Of a DNA stretch of 59,193 nt, positions 26,969 to 36,515 are shown one piece after another. The stretch is from Desulfovibrionaceae bacterium (lineage in GTDB: Bacteria; Desulfobacterota; Desulfovibrionia; Desulfovibrionales; Desulfovibrionaceae): NCBI GenBank assembly GCA_016932995.1, contig JAFGBU010000028.1:1-59193 (forward strand), written 5' to 3'. Each line of letters starts with the position of its first letter. Positions within the stretch are counted from its first letter, which is position 1. The notes beneath the pieces were generated by a model that saw only the letters and a program-made list of their open reading frames with translations, was not told where the DNA came from and searched no databases. Made by a program: the position numbers and the translations under genes.

Positions 26969-29344
26969 CTATTTGCCGCGCAGGGGCCCGGCCTGGCGCT
27001 CGAAGCGGAACGCGAACTCGCCCGACCGGCCGAGGTTTTCGAGCCGGGCCTTTTTGGGCCCGGCCTTTTTGGACCCGGTCTTTTCGGCCTTGGCCCCGGG
27101 GCCCAGGTCGACCTCCACCCGGCCGCCGTTCTTGAGCTCCCCGAAGAGCAGCTCGTCGGCGATGGCGTCCTTGATCTCGGTCTGGATGACCCTGGCCATG
27201 GGCCTGGCCCCGAAGGCCGGGTCAAAGCCCATCTCGGCCAGCCTGGTCCTGGCCGCAGGGGTCAGGGAGACCCTGGTCCGCCTGTCCTTGAGCTGGTCGT
27301 TGAGCTCGCGGATGAACTTGTCCACGATGCGCTCCATGATCGCCTGGTCCAGGGCCCTGAAGGGCACGATGGCGTCGAGCCGGTTGCGGAACTCGGGGCT
27401 GAATATCCGTTCCGCGGCCTTCAGGCAGTGGTCCTCGCGGTCGCCCTCGCTGTCGCGGGAAAACCCGATGTTGCCCTTGGCCATGTCCCGGGCCCCGGCG
27501 TTGGAGGTCATGAGCAGGACCACCTGCCGGAAGTCGGCCTTGCGGCCGTTGTTGTCCGTGAGCGTGGCGTAGTCCATGACCTGGAGCAGGATGTTGAAGA
27601 TGTCCGGGTGGGCCTTCTCGATCTCGTCGAAGAGCAGCACGCAGTGCGGGTTCTTGCGCACCGCCTCGGTGAGCAGCCCGCCCTGGTCAAAGCCGACGTA
27701 GCCGGGCGGCGCGCCGATGAGCCGGGCCACGGCGTGCTTCTCCATGTACTCGCTCATGTCGAAACGCAAAAACTGGACGCCCATCACATCGGCCAGCTGG
27801 CGGGCCAGCTCGGTCTTGCCGACCCCGGTCGGTCCGGTGAGCAGAAAGCAGCCCATGGGCCGGCCCGGCTGGCGCATGCCCGCCCTGGAGCGCTTGATGG
27901 CCCGGGACAGCGTCTCCACGGCCGGGTCCTGGCCAAAGACCGCCTGCCTGATCTCGGCGTCCAGGTTCATGAGCCTGCCCCTGTCCGAGCTGGTCAGGCG
28001 GGCCGAGGGGATGCGGGCCATGCGGGCGACGACCTTTTCCACGTCGGCCACGGTTATCTTGGCCTCCTTGCGCTTGAACCCGGAAAGCCGGTACAGGGCC
28101 CCGGCCTCGTCGATGACGTCGATGGCCTTGTCCGGCAGGTAGCGCTCGTTTATGTACCGGGCCGAGAGCTCGGCCGCGGCCCGCAGGGCCTTGGGCGTGT
28201 AGCTCACGCCGTGGTGCTCCTCGTAGTAGGGCTTGAGCCCCTTGAGGATGTCCACGGTCTCGTCCACGCTGGGCTCGGATATCTCTATCTTCTGGAAACG
28301 CCTGGACAGGGCCCGGTCCTTCTCGAAGTGATTCTTGTACTCCTCGTAGGTCGTGGACCCGATGCAGCGGACCTCGCCGGAGGCCAGAAAGGGCTTGAGG
28401 ATGTTCGAGGCGTCCAGGCTCCCGCCGCTCACCGCCCCGGCCCCGACTATGGTGTGGATCTCGTCCACGAACAGGATCGCCCCCTGTATCTTGGTCAGGG
28501 CCGAGAGCACGGCCTTGAGCCGGGCCTCGAAGTCGCCGCGGTACTTGGTCCCGGCCAGGAGCGCGCCCATGTCCAGGGCGAATATCTCGGCGTCCAGGAA
28601 CTCGTCGGGCACATTCTGCTCGACGATCATCCTGGCCAGGCCCTCGGCCATGGCCGTCTTGCCCACCCCGGGGTCGCCGACGAAGATGGGGTTGTTCTTG
28701 CGCCTGCGGGCCAGGACCTGGACCGTCCGCTCGAGCTCGGCGGCGCGGCCGATGAGCGGGTCTATGAGCCCGTTGGCGGCGCGGTCCGTGAGGTTGTGGG
28801 TGAACTCCTCGAGCGGGGTCCTTTTACCGGGCGGCGCGACCGGCCTGGGGCCGGGCTGAACCGAGGGCCTGGGCCCGACCTCGTCCTTGTCCTCGGCCGC
28901 CTCCCAGGCCTGCTCCCTGGGCATGGCGTGCGAGATGTACTCGAGGATGTCCAACCTGGAGACGTCGTGGGTCTTCAGGAAGTACACGGCGTAGGAGTCC
29001 TCCTCGTCGAACAGGGCGGCCAGGACGTCCCCGATCTCGACGATGTCCTTTCCCGCGGCGCGCTTCTGCCACACGGCCCGCTGCAGGACCCGCCGGACGC
29101 CCACGGTCTGGATGACCTCGGTCTTGACGTTCTCGGGCAGCGGCTCCAGGTTCTCGACAAAGAACTTCTCCAGCTGCTCCTTGAGCTTGGAGACGTCGGC
29201 CCCGCAGGTCCCGAGGATGTCCCGGCCCGAGTCCTCCGAGGCCAGGGCGAAAAGGAGGTGCTCAAGGGTCAGGTACTCGTGATTGCGGCTCTTGACCTCG
29301 TTGACCGCCGCAGTCAAAGCGCTTTCAAGACCTTTGCTCAGCAT
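26969..29344 (-). CDS. clpA: ATP-dependent Clp protease ATPase subunit ClpA
   Basis: A 791-residue AAA+ unfoldase. The N-domain (about 1-145, two Clp-N repeats) binds ClpS. The first AAA module has GDPGVGKTAMAEGLA and the second has GPTGVGKTELARQLA, followed by the ClpB D2-small domain. The C-terminus (about 745-791) is extended by a Lys/Gly/Ala-rich tail with short repeats (KKAGPKKA), coded by a repetitive tract at about 27045-27090. The gene follows clpS by 6 bp. Its ClpP partner is encoded elsewhere in the window (52247-52846). Confidence 0.95.
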   Translation of the reverse strand: MLSKGLESALTAAVNEVKSRNHEYLTLEHLLFALASEDSGRDILGTCGADVSKLKEQLEKFFVENLEPLPENVKTEVIQTVGVRRVLQRAVWQKRAAGKDIVEIGDVLAALFDEEDSYAVYFLKTHDVSRLDILEYISHAMPREQAWEAAEDKDEVGPRPSVQPGPRPVAPPGKRTPLEEFTHNLTDRAANGLIDPLIGRAAELERTVQVLARRRKNNPIFVGDPGVGKTAMAEGLARMIVEQNVPDEFLDAEIFALDMGALLAGTKYRGDFEARLKAVLSALTKIQGAILFVDEIHTIVGAGAVSGGSLDASNILKPFLASGEVRCIGSTTYEEYKNHFEKDRALSRRFQKIEISEPSVDETVDILKGLKPYYEEHHGVSYTPKALRAAAELSARYINERYLPDKAIDVIDEAGALYRLSGFKRKEAKITVADVEKVVARMARIPSARLTSSDRGRLMNLDAEIRQAVFGQDPAVETLSRAIKRSRAGMRQPGRPMGCFLLTGPTGVGKTELARQLADVMGVQFLRFDMSEYMEKHAVARLIGAPPGYVGFDQGGLLTEAVRKNPHCVLLFDEIEKAHPDIFNILLQVMDYATLTDNNGRKADFRQVVLLMTSNAGARDMAKGNIGFSRDSEGDREDHCLKAAERIFSPEFRNRLDAIVPFRALDQAIMERIVDKFIRELNDQLKDRRTRVSLTPAARTRLAEMGFDPAFGARPMARVIQTEIKDAIADELLFGELKNGGRVEVDLGPGAKAEKTGSKKAGPKKARLENLGRSGEFAFRFERQAGPLRGK

Positions 29345-29350
29345 ACGCCG

Positions 29351-29665
29351 TCACACCCCTTCCATGCTGCATCTGAGCGGGAACCCCGCCCTCTTGGCCA
29401 AACGGTGGACCAGGTCCACCTTGGTCTCCGCCACCTCGGCGGTATAGACGCCGCAGACGCCTATGCCCTCGTTGTGGACCGCAAGCATTATATTCATGGC
29501 CTCCGAGCTGCTCTTTGAAAACACGTTGATCAGTATCTCGACCACGAAATCCATGGTCGTGTAGTCGTCGTTGTGGAGCATGACCTTGTACTTGCGGGGC
29601 TCCTTGAGCTCCTCGTCAAAAATGGCCTCCGGTTGGATGCGCTCGTCGGAAAATGGCCTGCTCAT
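29351..29665 (-). CDS. clpS: ATP-dependent Clp protease adaptor ClpS
   Basis: A 104-residue adaptor that hands N-end-rule substrates to ClpA. The substrate-binding pocket is seen in KVMLHNDDYTTMDFVV, and the C-terminal domain in VHNEGIGVCGVYTAEVAETKV. The ATG at 29665 gives the usual length. An in-frame ATG at 29707 would add 14 residues, and neither has a good ribosome site. The leader between them holds a TGCGGA/TCCGCA stem. It is cotranscribed with clpA and probably aat. Confidence 0.93.
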   Translation of the reverse strand: MSRPFSDERIQPEAIFDEELKEPRKYKVMLHNDDYTTMDFVVEILINVFSKSSSEAMNIMLAVHNEGIGVCGVYTAEVAETKVDLVHRLAKRAGFPLRCSMEGV

Positions 29666-29773
29666 GACGCTAACCAACTGCGGACTTCGCTCTCCGCACT
29701 GAGACATATATTAAGTTCAATCCAAACGGGTGTCGAGACCGGGCCAGGACTTTTTTCCGCGGCCCGCGGGCCG

Positions 29774-30364
29774 TCAGGACGAATCAGCCATGAGTTCGGC
29801 GCGCACATCCTCCTCAAAGACGAAATCCTCCTGATCGTCAAGGCCCCTGTCCCGGCGGTACTGCCTGTTCAGGGCGTGGTAGGTCTCGGTGCTCGAGGCC
29901 AAGACCGCAAGTCCGAGCTCGGCCGCGGCCGAGGCCATGGCCTCGACAGGGCCCTCCAGCTCGACGAAGTCCCCGAACTGGAGCCTGTCCAGGCACACGT
30001 CGCAGCCCGCCAACCTCCACTTCTCGCGCACCTTCTGGTAGCGAAAGGCCGGGCAAAAGCCCAAGACCTCCAATGCCCGAAGCAGGGCCGAGAAATCAGC
30101 GACCTCGGTCTCGTACTCGTCAAGGACCTTGAACCCCTCGGGAACCGGGCCCTGCGGGGGTCTCTTGACCGTGAGCGCGACCCGGCCGTTGCTGCGGCGC
30201 AGGCGCAGCAGGACGTTTTTGGCGCGAAGCGAGCGGGCCCGGTCGTCAAGGACCAGGTTGTCCTCGAACCAGCGCCCCAGCCTCCGGGCCCCGCGCTCGC
30301 GCAGGGCCTTGCGTACGGCCTCATGGTCCGCGCCCAGGTACTTGATCTCCATCTCCAGGGCCAT
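29774..30364 (-). CDS. CYTH-domain protein (CyaB/ThTPase-like)
   Basis: A 196-residue member of the CYTH family (class IV adenylate cyclases, thiamine triphosphatases and inorganic triphosphatases). The ExExK metal and phosphate motif is at the very N-terminus (EMEIKY). Tunnel residues follow in LRLRRSNGRVALTVKRP, EYETEV, REKWRLAGCDVCLDRL and FVELEG. Activity cannot be decided from sequence. Triphosphatase is at least as likely as cyclase. ATG 30364 has AGGGAG 7 bases upstream. It lies between cheB and clpS on the minus strand. Confidence 0.87.
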   Translation of the reverse strand: MALEMEIKYLGADHEAVRKALRERGARRLGRWFEDNLVLDDRARSLRAKNVLLRLRRSNGRVALTVKRPPQGPVPEGFKVLDEYETEVADFSALLRALEVLGFCPAFRYQKVREKWRLAGCDVCLDRLQFGDFVELEGPVEAMASAAAELGLAVLASSTETYHALNRQYRRDRGLDDQEDFVFEEDVRAELMADSS

Positions 30365-30465
30365 GGGGCGGCTCCCTGCGGGTCCAATTTGTCCTGATTC
30401 TACGGGAAATCAATCCGGGAGACAACAACGGCCTCGCGGCCCAGGCAGGCGGCGTTTCGCGGGGC

Positions 30466-31518
30466 TCAGGCCAGGCAGCGCCGGACCGCCTCCGCGGCCA
30501 TGTCCTCCAGGGACAGGACCTGCCTGACCCCGCCGAGCTTGACGGCCTCCTGGGGCATGCCGAAGACCACGCAGCTCGCCTCGTCCTGGGCCACGGTCCA
30601 GGCCCCGGCGTCAAAGAGCTCGCGCATGCCGCAGGCCCCGTCGTCGCCCATGCCGGTCATGATCAGGGCCACGGCGTTGCGGCCGGCGAAACGCGCCCCG
30701 GAACGGAAGAGCACGTCCACCGAGGGCCGGTGCCTGGAGACCATGGGCCCGCCCCTGATCTGGACGAAGTAGCGCGTCCCGCTGCGGCCGAGGAGCATGT
30801 GCCTGTCGCCCGGGGCGATGAGCGCCCGGCCCCTGAGCATGGCGTCACTGTCCTCGGCCTCCTTGACGCTTATGGCGCACAGGTTGTCGAGCCTCTTGGC
30901 AAAGGCCGCGGTGAAGTGCTCGGGCATGTGCTGGACAATGGCCACCGCCGGGCAGTCGGACGGCAGGGCCTCCAGAAAGACCCGCAGGGCCTCGGTGCCG
31001 CCCGTGGACGCGCCCACCAGGATGACCTTCTCGGTGGTGGACAGGGAAAACGGCCGCGGCCCGGCCGAAACCGGGGCCCGCGCGGGCCTCGCGGGCGGCG
31101 TGGTCCTGGGCCTGGCCCGGAACGCGGCCTTGACCGCGTCGCAGATGCGCACCCTGGACTCCTCCAAAAACTCCCTGGCCCCGAGCCTGGGCTTGGCAAT
31201 GACCTCGACCGCGCCCAGGTCGAGGGCCCTCAAGGCGGTCTCGCCGCCCTCGGGGGCCAGGGAGGAGCAGATCACCACCGGCAGGGGGTGCTGGGTCATG
31301 ATCTTGCGCAGAAAGGTCAGCCCGTCCATGCGCGGCATCTCGATGTCCAGGGTCAGGACGTCCGGGGCCTGGAGGCGCATCTTCTCGGCGGCCACAAAGG
31401 GGTCCCCGGCCGCGCCCAGGACCTCGATGTCCGGGTCCGAGCCCAAAATGTCGCTCAAAACGCGGCGCACCAGGGCCGAGTCGTCGACCACCAGGACCTT
31501 GATCTTGTCCCTGGTCAT
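30466..31518 (-). CDS. cheB: Protein-glutamate methylesterase/glutamine deamidase CheB
   Basis: A 350-residue chemoreceptor demethylase. Its receiver domain (1-125) has the acidic pocket VDDSALVRR and phospho-acceptor Asp58 in [12 protein letters not shown]. After a Pro/Arg-rich linker (about 135-160) comes the esterase domain with the catalytic triad in [10 protein letters not shown] (Ser), IVQHMPEHF (His) and MTGMGDDG (Asp). Its start overlaps the cheR stop by 4 bp. The unit HPt-cheR-cheB contains no receptor, CheW or full CheA gene. Confidence 0.95.
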   Translation of the reverse strand: MTRDKIKVLVVDDSALVRRVLSDILGSDPDIEVLGAAGDPFVAAEKMRLQAPDVLTLDIEMPRMDGLTFLRKIMTQHPLPVVICSSLAPEGGETALRALDLGAVEVIAKPRLGAREFLEESRVRICDAVKAAFRARPRTTPPARPARAPVSAGPRPFSLSTTEKVILVGASTGGTEALRVFLEALPSDCPAVAIVQHMPEHFTAAFAKRLDNLCAISVKEAEDSDAMLRGRALIAPGDRHMLLGRSGTRYFVQIRGGPMVSRHRPSVDVLFRSGARFAGRNAVALIMTGMGDDGACGMRELFDAGAWTVAQDEASCVVFGMPQEAVKLGGVRQVLSLEDMAAEAVRRCLA

Positions 31519-32408
31519 TCGCGGGTCCCGAGTTTTCGATAAACGGTCGGGGCCGCCTGGCCGAGGGGCAGGTCCATGCCCGCGAGGCTCTCGGAATGGC
31601 CGATGAACAGGTATCCGCCCGGGGCCAGCCTGGCGCAGATGCGCCTGAACAGACGCACCTGGACAGCGCGGTCGAAATAGATGACCACGTTGCGGCAGAA
31701 CACGACCTCGTGGCAGCCCTCAAAGCAGAACTCGTCCATGAAGTTCTGATGCGCGAACCTGACCTTGGCCCTGATCTCCGGGGCCACCCGGACCAGGCCC
31801 TCGGAAGCGCCCCGGCCCCTCAAAAGATATCTCTGCCTCATGGCGTCCGGTATCCGGCCTATCCCGTCCATGGGGTACACGGCCCTGGCCGCGGCCTCGA
31901 GCGCGCTCCGGGACACGTCCGTGGCCAGGACGTTGAAGCCGAATCCGGGCCTCTGCCGGCCGAACTCGCTCAGGACCATGGCCAGGGTATAGGCCTCCTC
32001 GCCCGTGGAGCAGCCCGCGCTCCAGACCGAAAGCCCCCCGGATCGGACCTCCCAGAGCCCGGGCAAGACGGTTTGGACCAATATCTCGAAGTGCCTGGGC
32101 TCCCGGAAAAAGGAGGTCGTATTGGTGGTCACCGCGCTGATCAGCGCGCACATCTCGGCGCCGCCGCCCGGCCCGAGCACCAGGCCGCAGTAGTCCTCCC
32201 AGGAGGACAGGCCCAGGCTGCGCAGACGCCTGGCCAGCCTGGCCTCGAGCATGGTCTTTTTCGACAACGGCAGCTTTATGCCCAGCCTGGCGGTTATCAG
32301 CCCGCCCAGGGACCGGAACTGGCCCTCGCTCATGGCCGGCAGGCCCGGGCCCGACGAGCCGGGGTCCGGGCCGTTCCGGGATCGAACGGGCCGGGGCGGC
32401 CCGTTCAC
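31515..32408 (-). CDS. cheR: Chemotaxis protein methyltransferase CheR
   Basis: A 297-residue SAM-dependent enzyme that methylates receptor glutamates. It has a helical N-domain (about 25-95, [15 protein letters not shown]) and a methyltransferase domain with [33 protein letters not shown] and [12 protein letters not shown]. The GTG start at 32408 overlaps the upstream HPt stop (GTGA) and has GGGAGGG upstream. It adds a disordered Pro/Gly-rich lead of about 25 residues. An ATG at 32333 would give the compact form but has no ribosome site. No TPR or pentapeptide-binding extension is present. Confidence 0.94.
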   Translation of the reverse strand: MNGPPRPVRSRNGPDPGSSGPGLPAMSEGQFRSLGGLITARLGIKLPLSKKTMLEARLARRLRSLGLSSWEDYCGLVLGPGGGAEMCALISAVTTNTTSFFREPRHFEILVQTVLPGLWEVRSGGLSVWSAGCSTGEEAYTLAMVLSEFGRQRPGFGFNVLATDVSRSALEAAARAVYPMDGIGRIPDAMRQRYLLRGRGASEGLVRVAPEIRAKVRFAHQNFMDEFCFEGCHEVVFCRNVVIYFDRAVQVRLFRRICARLAPGGYLFIGHSESLAGMDLPLGQAAPTVYRKLGTRE

Positions 32409-32815
32409 GCCCCGCCCTCCCCGGGGCGGGGCGACCCTGCGGCCAGGCGCATGCGTTTGAGTATCCAGCGCCCGGTGAGCGCGGCCTCGCCCTGGGCCGG
32501 GCCGCCGTTCTCCACCAGGCCCAGGAGGTGGTCCTTGGCCTCCAGGGCCAGAACGACAAGCTCCCTGGACACGAGCAGGCCCTCGCCCCTGGCCCGCTGG
32601 AACAAGTCTTCGAACTCATGGGCAAAGCCCGAGATGTGATCGAGCCCGAACATGGCGCCCAGGCCCTTTAGGTTGTGCAGCTTGCGAAAGGCGCGGTTGA
32701 GCAGGATCATGTCCCAGGGCGCGTCCTCCAGGCCCAAAAGCACGACCTCCAACTCGGACAACAGCTCGCCAGCCTCGTCCAGAAACTCCTGGTAATAATC
32801 CGCGCCCTGCGACAT
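32405..32815 (-). CDS. HPt-domain protein resembling CheA P1 alone
   Basis: A 136-residue helical protein. The N-terminal ~105 residues match the P1 phosphotransfer domain of CheA: YYQEFLDEAGELLSELE, then FRKLHNLKGLGAMFGL with the acceptor His at residue 47, then FAHEFEDLFQRAR. The P2, dimerisation, kinase and CheW-like parts of CheA are absent, and the frame closes normally into cheR with a GTGA overlap. So it looks like a real single-domain protein and not a broken cheA. It must be phosphorylated by a kinase encoded elsewhere. Confidence 0.85.
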   Translation of the reverse strand: MSQGADYYQEFLDEAGELLSELEVVLLGLEDAPWDMILLNRAFRKLHNLKGLGAMFGLDHISGFAHEFEDLFQRARGEGLLVSRELVVLALEAKDHLLGLVENGGPAQGEAALTGRWILKRMRLAAGSPRPGEGGA

Positions 32816-32931
32816 GTCGGCCTCCCTGCGGGCAAAGGCCCGCCGCCCAGGTGAAACAGGTCCCGCCCAAATAGTAAACGCGTTATAAAATGGTAGATAC
32901 TATATGCGCGAATTAATGACAACGGGTTCGA

Positions 32932-32946
32932 CCCGTCAGGCCCGCA
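32932..32946 (-). terminator. Weak hairpin downstream of the DUF2062 gene
   Basis: ACGGGT/ACCCGT arms with a 3-base loop lie 11 bp after the DUF2062 stop, followed on the minus strand by TGTCATTAATT. The T-run is poor. The adjoining AT-rich stretch (about 32870-32930) probably holds the promoter of the HPt-cheR-cheB unit, but no clear hexamers stand out. Confidence 0.35.
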
Positions 32947-32956
32947 GGAGAGGAGA

Positions 32957-33502
32957 TTATCTTGAGGAACGTCTTCTGAGCAGGCGCAGGGCCCTGCGCC
33001 TGCGGTAGCGCCGGACCACACAGAGCGAGGCCAGGTAGGCGGCCGCGGCCGAGGGAATCCCGGCCACCACGCCCCCGAACATCATGACCAAAAAGAACCG
33101 CCAGCCGTACTGGATCATGTCCTTCATGCTCAGTCCGTCGGGATTGCTGAACAAATGGCTCTTGACGTAGGCCAGGCTGAACATCTGCTGGTCGAACTCG
33201 AGGCCCATGAGGCCCAGGAAGAATCTGCCCACGACGAACAGCATCAGGTAGAAGGGGATCATGTTGAAGGGGTTGGAGATGAAGGTCCCCAGCCAGGCAG
33301 GGAGCTTGCTGGCCCTGAAGACGAAGGCCAGGGCCAGGACGGTCACGGACTGAAACGGGATGATGGGCAGAAACCCGACGAACACGCCCAGGCCGCAGCC
33401 CAGGGCGATGCTGTGGGCCGAGGCCCTGGTCCTGAGCACCCGCAGATACCAGTACCGGACAGTGCGCTTGATGCGCGTCCAACGGTCGTAGTCTCTGGCC
33501 AA
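32957..33502 (-). CDS. DUF2062 integral membrane protein
   Basis: A 181-residue protein with a basic N-terminus, three to four membrane segments and a very basic Arg-rich C-terminus (RRYRRRRALRLLRRR). The segment ALGCGLGVFVGFLPIIPFQS followed by LGTFISNPFNMIPFY is the DUF2062 signature. Function is unknown. The start is a TTG at 33502 with GGAG 7 bases upstream. It is the last gene of the trxA-to-DUF2062 run, 31 bp after the EF-G gene. Confidence 0.85.
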   Translation of the reverse strand: MARDYDRWTRIKRTVRYWYLRVLRTRASAHSIALGCGLGVFVGFLPIIPFQSVTVLALAFVFRASKLPAWLGTFISNPFNMIPFYLMLFVVGRFFLGLMGLEFDQQMFSLAYVKSHLFSNPDGLSMKDMIQYGWRFFLVMMFGGVVAGIPSAAAAYLASLCVVRRYRRRRALRLLRRRSSR

Positions 33503-33533
33503 AAGTCGCTCCGGACAGGATCGCGGAAAGGCA

Positions 33534-35585
33534 TCAGTTCAAGACGTCGAACCTGGCGAACTTCATGACGAACCCTGCCCGGCCCTGGGTGGCGGAACGC
33601 AGCTCGGTGGAGAAGCCGAACAGGCCCGAGAGCGGGGCCAGGGCCTGGACCAGCTTCTGGCCGCCGCGGTCGATCAAATTCTCGATCTTGGCGCCCTTGC
33701 TCCCCAGCAGGCCGACCACGTCGCCGACAAAATCCTGGGGCGCGTTGACCTCGATCCACATGATCGGCTCCAGGAGCCTGGGCCCCGCGCCGGCCAGGGC
33801 CTTTTTCAGGGCCATGGCCGCGGCCATGCGGTATCCGGCCGGGCTGGACTCGTTTTCGCGCCTCAAGAGATCAAGTATCCTGACCTTGACGTCCTGCACC
33901 GGATAGCCCTTGAGCACCCCGCTCTGCAGGCCGTCGGAAACGCCCTCCTCCACCGCGTCCACCCAGTCCCTGGGCCAGGACCCGGTGTCGAACTCGAAGA
34001 CCACGCGCCTGCCCTTGCCCCGCTCCCGGGGCTCCACGGCCAGGCGCACGCCGCCGTGGTGCATGACCTCTCCGAGCTCGCGCCTGAACTCCTCCTGGGC
34101 CTCGAAGGCCGCGCTCACGGTCTCCTGGTAGACCACCTGGGGCCTGCCGGTGCGCGGCTCAAGGCCGTGCTCCCGCTTCATGCGCTCGAGGACCACGTCC
34201 AGATGGAGCTCTCCCATGCCCGAGAGTATGATCTGGGCGGTCTCCTCGTCGCGCCTGAGGCTCAAGGTCGGGTCCTCCAAAAGGCACCTCTCCAGGACCT
34301 CGCCCAACTTGTCGGACTCCTCGGAGTTCCTCGGCTCTATGGCCAGGGAGATGACCGGCTTGTAGTCCGCTATGCGCTCCAGTATCACGGGCTCGGACCT
34401 GGTCGCCAGGGTGTCGCCGGTGCGGGCGAAGCGCATGCCCGCCGCGGCCACGATGTCCCCGGCCCGGACCCGGTCGACCTTTTCCCTGCGCTCGGCGTGC
34501 AGCCTGAACAGCCTGGCCACGCGTTCCTCGCGGTCCTGGGTGACGTTCAGCACCGTGTCGTTGGCCTCCAGGACCCCGGAATAGACCCGCAGCAGGGCGA
34601 TCTTGCGCCCGGAATCCATGGACACCTTGAAGACCAAGGCCGACAGGGGCTCTGCGGGGTCGGCCCGAAAGGAGCGCTTGGCCTTGGTCCCGGGATCGAC
34701 TCCGACCTGGGCCGGGACCTCGGCCGGGCCGGGCAGATAGTCGCAGACCGCGTCCAGGACCATCTGGACCCCGATGTTCCGCAGGGCGGAGCCGGCCAGC
34801 ACCGGGACCAGCTTCAGGTCCAGGGTGGCCTTGCGGATGGCCGCCTTGATCCTGTCCACGGGCAGGTCCCGGCCCGAGAGATAGAGCTCCATGAACTCGT
34901 CGTCCTGGTCGGCCAGGGTCTCCAGGAGCCTTTCCCGCCACGCTGCCAGGCGCTCGAGCTCGTCGCCGGAAAGCTCCAGGCTCTGGTACTGCGCGCCCTG
35001 GCTCTGCTGATCAAAGACCAGCCTGCGCATGGCCACGAGATCGAACACGCCCTTGAACTCCTGGCCCTGGCCGTCCGGCGCGCAGATGGGCAGGGGCCTG
35101 GCCCCGAGCTTGGAGGCCATGGACTCCAGGACGGCCTCGAAATCGGCCCCGGGCCGGTCCATCTTGTTCACAAAGGCCAATTTGGGCACGTGGTAGGCCT
35201 CGCTCTGCCTCCAGACCGTCTCGGACTGGGGCTCCACCCCGCTGACCGCGCAGAACACGCCCACTGCCCCGTCCAGCACCCGCAGGCAACGCTCGACCTC
35301 GATGGTGAAGTCCACGTGGCCCGGGGTGTCGATGATGTTGATCAAAAAGTCCCGCCACAGGCAGGAGGTCAGGGCCGAGGCGATGGTGATCCCGCGCTCC
35401 TGCTCCTCGGGCATGAAGTCCATGGTCGCGGTGCCGTCGTGGACCTCGCCCATCCTGTGTATCTTGCCGGAATAATAAAGCATCCTCTCGGTGAGCGTGG
35501 TCTTGCCGGCGTCGATGTGGGCGATGACGCCGATGTTGCGCAACCGTTCGAGATACTTGGCGGAAGGGGGTTTCTTGGCGCTCAT
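33534..35585 (-). CDS. fusA: Elongation factor G (probable second, specialised copy)
   Basis: A 683-residue translational GTPase that drives translocation or ribosome recycling. G1 is AHIDAGKTTLTERM, the switch region is EEQERGITIASA, G3 is DTPGHVDF and G4 is NKMDRPGAD. Domains II-V follow, including SGMGELHLDVVLERM. It is not in a str operon (no rpsL, rpsG or tuf). With its slightly short length, this suggests it is one of the paralogous EF-Gs known in spirochaetes, planctomycetes and deltaproteobacteria, possibly split between elongation and recycling roles. That assignment needs a tree. The ATG overlaps the upstream unknown gene (ATGA). Confidence 0.92.
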   Translation of the reverse strand: MSAKKPPSAKYLERLRNIGVIAHIDAGKTTLTERMLYYSGKIHRMGEVHDGTATMDFMPEEQERGITIASALTSCLWRDFLINIIDTPGHVDFTIEVERCLRVLDGAVGVFCAVSGVEPQSETVWRQSEAYHVPKLAFVNKMDRPGADFEAVLESMASKLGARPLPICAPDGQGQEFKGVFDLVAMRRLVFDQQSQGAQYQSLELSGDELERLAAWRERLLETLADQDDEFMELYLSGRDLPVDRIKAAIRKATLDLKLVPVLAGSALRNIGVQMVLDAVCDYLPGPAEVPAQVGVDPGTKAKRSFRADPAEPLSALVFKVSMDSGRKIALLRVYSGVLEANDTVLNVTQDREERVARLFRLHAERREKVDRVRAGDIVAAAGMRFARTGDTLATRSEPVILERIADYKPVISLAIEPRNSEESDKLGEVLERCLLEDPTLSLRRDEETAQIILSGMGELHLDVVLERMKREHGLEPRTGRPQVVYQETVSAAFEAQEEFRRELGEVMHHGGVRLAVEPRERGKGRRVVFEFDTGSWPRDWVDAVEEGVSDGLQSGVLKGYPVQDVKVRILDLLRRENESSPAGYRMAAAMALKKALAGAGPRLLEPIMWIEVNAPQDFVGDVVGLLGSKGAKIENLIDRGGQKLVQALAPLSGLFGFSTELRSATQGRAGFVMKFARFDVLN

Positions 35586-36478
35586 GGGCCGCCCCGGACG
35601 CGCGGCCAGGCCAGGCCCCAGCCGATGCGCTCGACAAGAAAGGACGCGGGGCAAAGGCCCGGCCAGACCCAGCAGCACTCCTGGCCCGGGCCAAAGGCCA
35701 GGCCGCAGTTCTCAAGGACGCGCTCCAGGCGCGCCGAAGGCGCGTAGGCCACGTCAAGGCCAAGGCCCAGGAAGTCCTCGAACCCGCCGGGCAGGCGCCT
35801 GAAACGGCCGCCCAGCGGCCCGGGGTCCGCGCCCATGATCCGAAAATCGGCGTCCGGCTGGGCAAAGGCCAAGGCCGCGAGATCGAAGTCCCCGGGCCCG
35901 TCCAGCCAGACCCCGGCCTCGGGCAAGGCGGGCGCGTTCCAGACCGCGAAACCCAAGGCCCCCTGCGGCTCGCGGACCAGATTCTGAACCGTCCTGCCCA
36001 GGGCCAGGACCAGACAGCCCTCGCGGCCGGGACCGATGTCACCCAGAAGCCGGCCGAACTGCCTGGGTCCGGCCTGGCAGACGAGCTCCACCCCGGCCAG
36101 CTCGAAGAGCGTCAGGACCTCGTCGGACATGGGCCCCCCGCCGCCCACCCTGACCGCGGCCAGGTTCGCGGCCCCGCTGGTCAGGGCCGGGACGAGCGCG
36201 GCCGCGATCCGGGCAAAGGAGCCGTAGTCCCGGTCAAAGGCCACCAGGACCAGTTCCCTGGGCGAGGTCCGGCGCATGGTGGACGCGCCCGACTCCCAGG
36301 CCAGGGTCTGGACCGAGTCCGAGACCCCGGAGGGCCGGGTCCAGTCGTAGAGCCTGGCGATGCAGGTCTTGATCCAGGCCCGGCGCGCGGCGGGCAGGGA
36401 TTCGTAGGCCCGGGCAAAGGCCCGGTCCTTGACGGCCAGGGCCGTGAACCAGTCGGGGAATGCGGGGGGTGCGTGCAT
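35582..36478 (-). CDS. Conserved hypothetical protein coupled to EF-G
   Basis: A 298-residue soluble protein that I cannot assign. It begins MHAPPAFPDWFTALAVKDRAF and has a helical N-terminal third. Two alternating strand-helix regions follow, VLVAFDRDYGSFARIAAALVP and GCLVLALGRTVQNLV, reminiscent of dehydrogenase-like Rossmann folds but without a nucleotide motif. The C-terminus is Trp/Gly-rich. There is no signal peptide or membrane span. It overlaps the EF-G start by 4 bp and lies 37 bp after bamD, so it is made from the same message. A link with EF-G is inferred from coupling only. Confidence 0.7.
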   Translation of the reverse strand: MHAPPAFPDWFTALAVKDRAFARAYESLPAARRAWIKTCIARLYDWTRPSGVSDSVQTLAWESGASTMRRTSPRELVLVAFDRDYGSFARIAAALVPALTSGAANLAAVRVGGGGPMSDEVLTLFELAGVELVCQAGPRQFGRLLGDIGPGREGCLVLALGRTVQNLVREPQGALGFAVWNAPALPEAGVWLDGPGDFDLAALAFAQPDADFRIMGADPGPLGGRFRRLPGGFEDFLGLGLDVAYAPSARLERVLENCGLAFGPGQECCWVWPGLCPASFLVERIGWGLAWPRVRGGP

Positions 36479-36515
36479 AGGCGAAAAAGGGCCGGGACCC
36501 GGGATCAGGACGCGG

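Noticed and set aside
26324-29518. A 1064-codon open frame on the plus strand
   Set aside because: It lies antisense to aat, clpA and clpS, whose translations match known families end to end. The antisense product is a low-complexity shadow of GC-rich codon use.
32405-32815. A truncated, broken cheA
   Set aside because: The frame ends cleanly and overlaps cheR by GTGA with no kinase remnants in other frames, so a genuine single-domain HPt is more likely.
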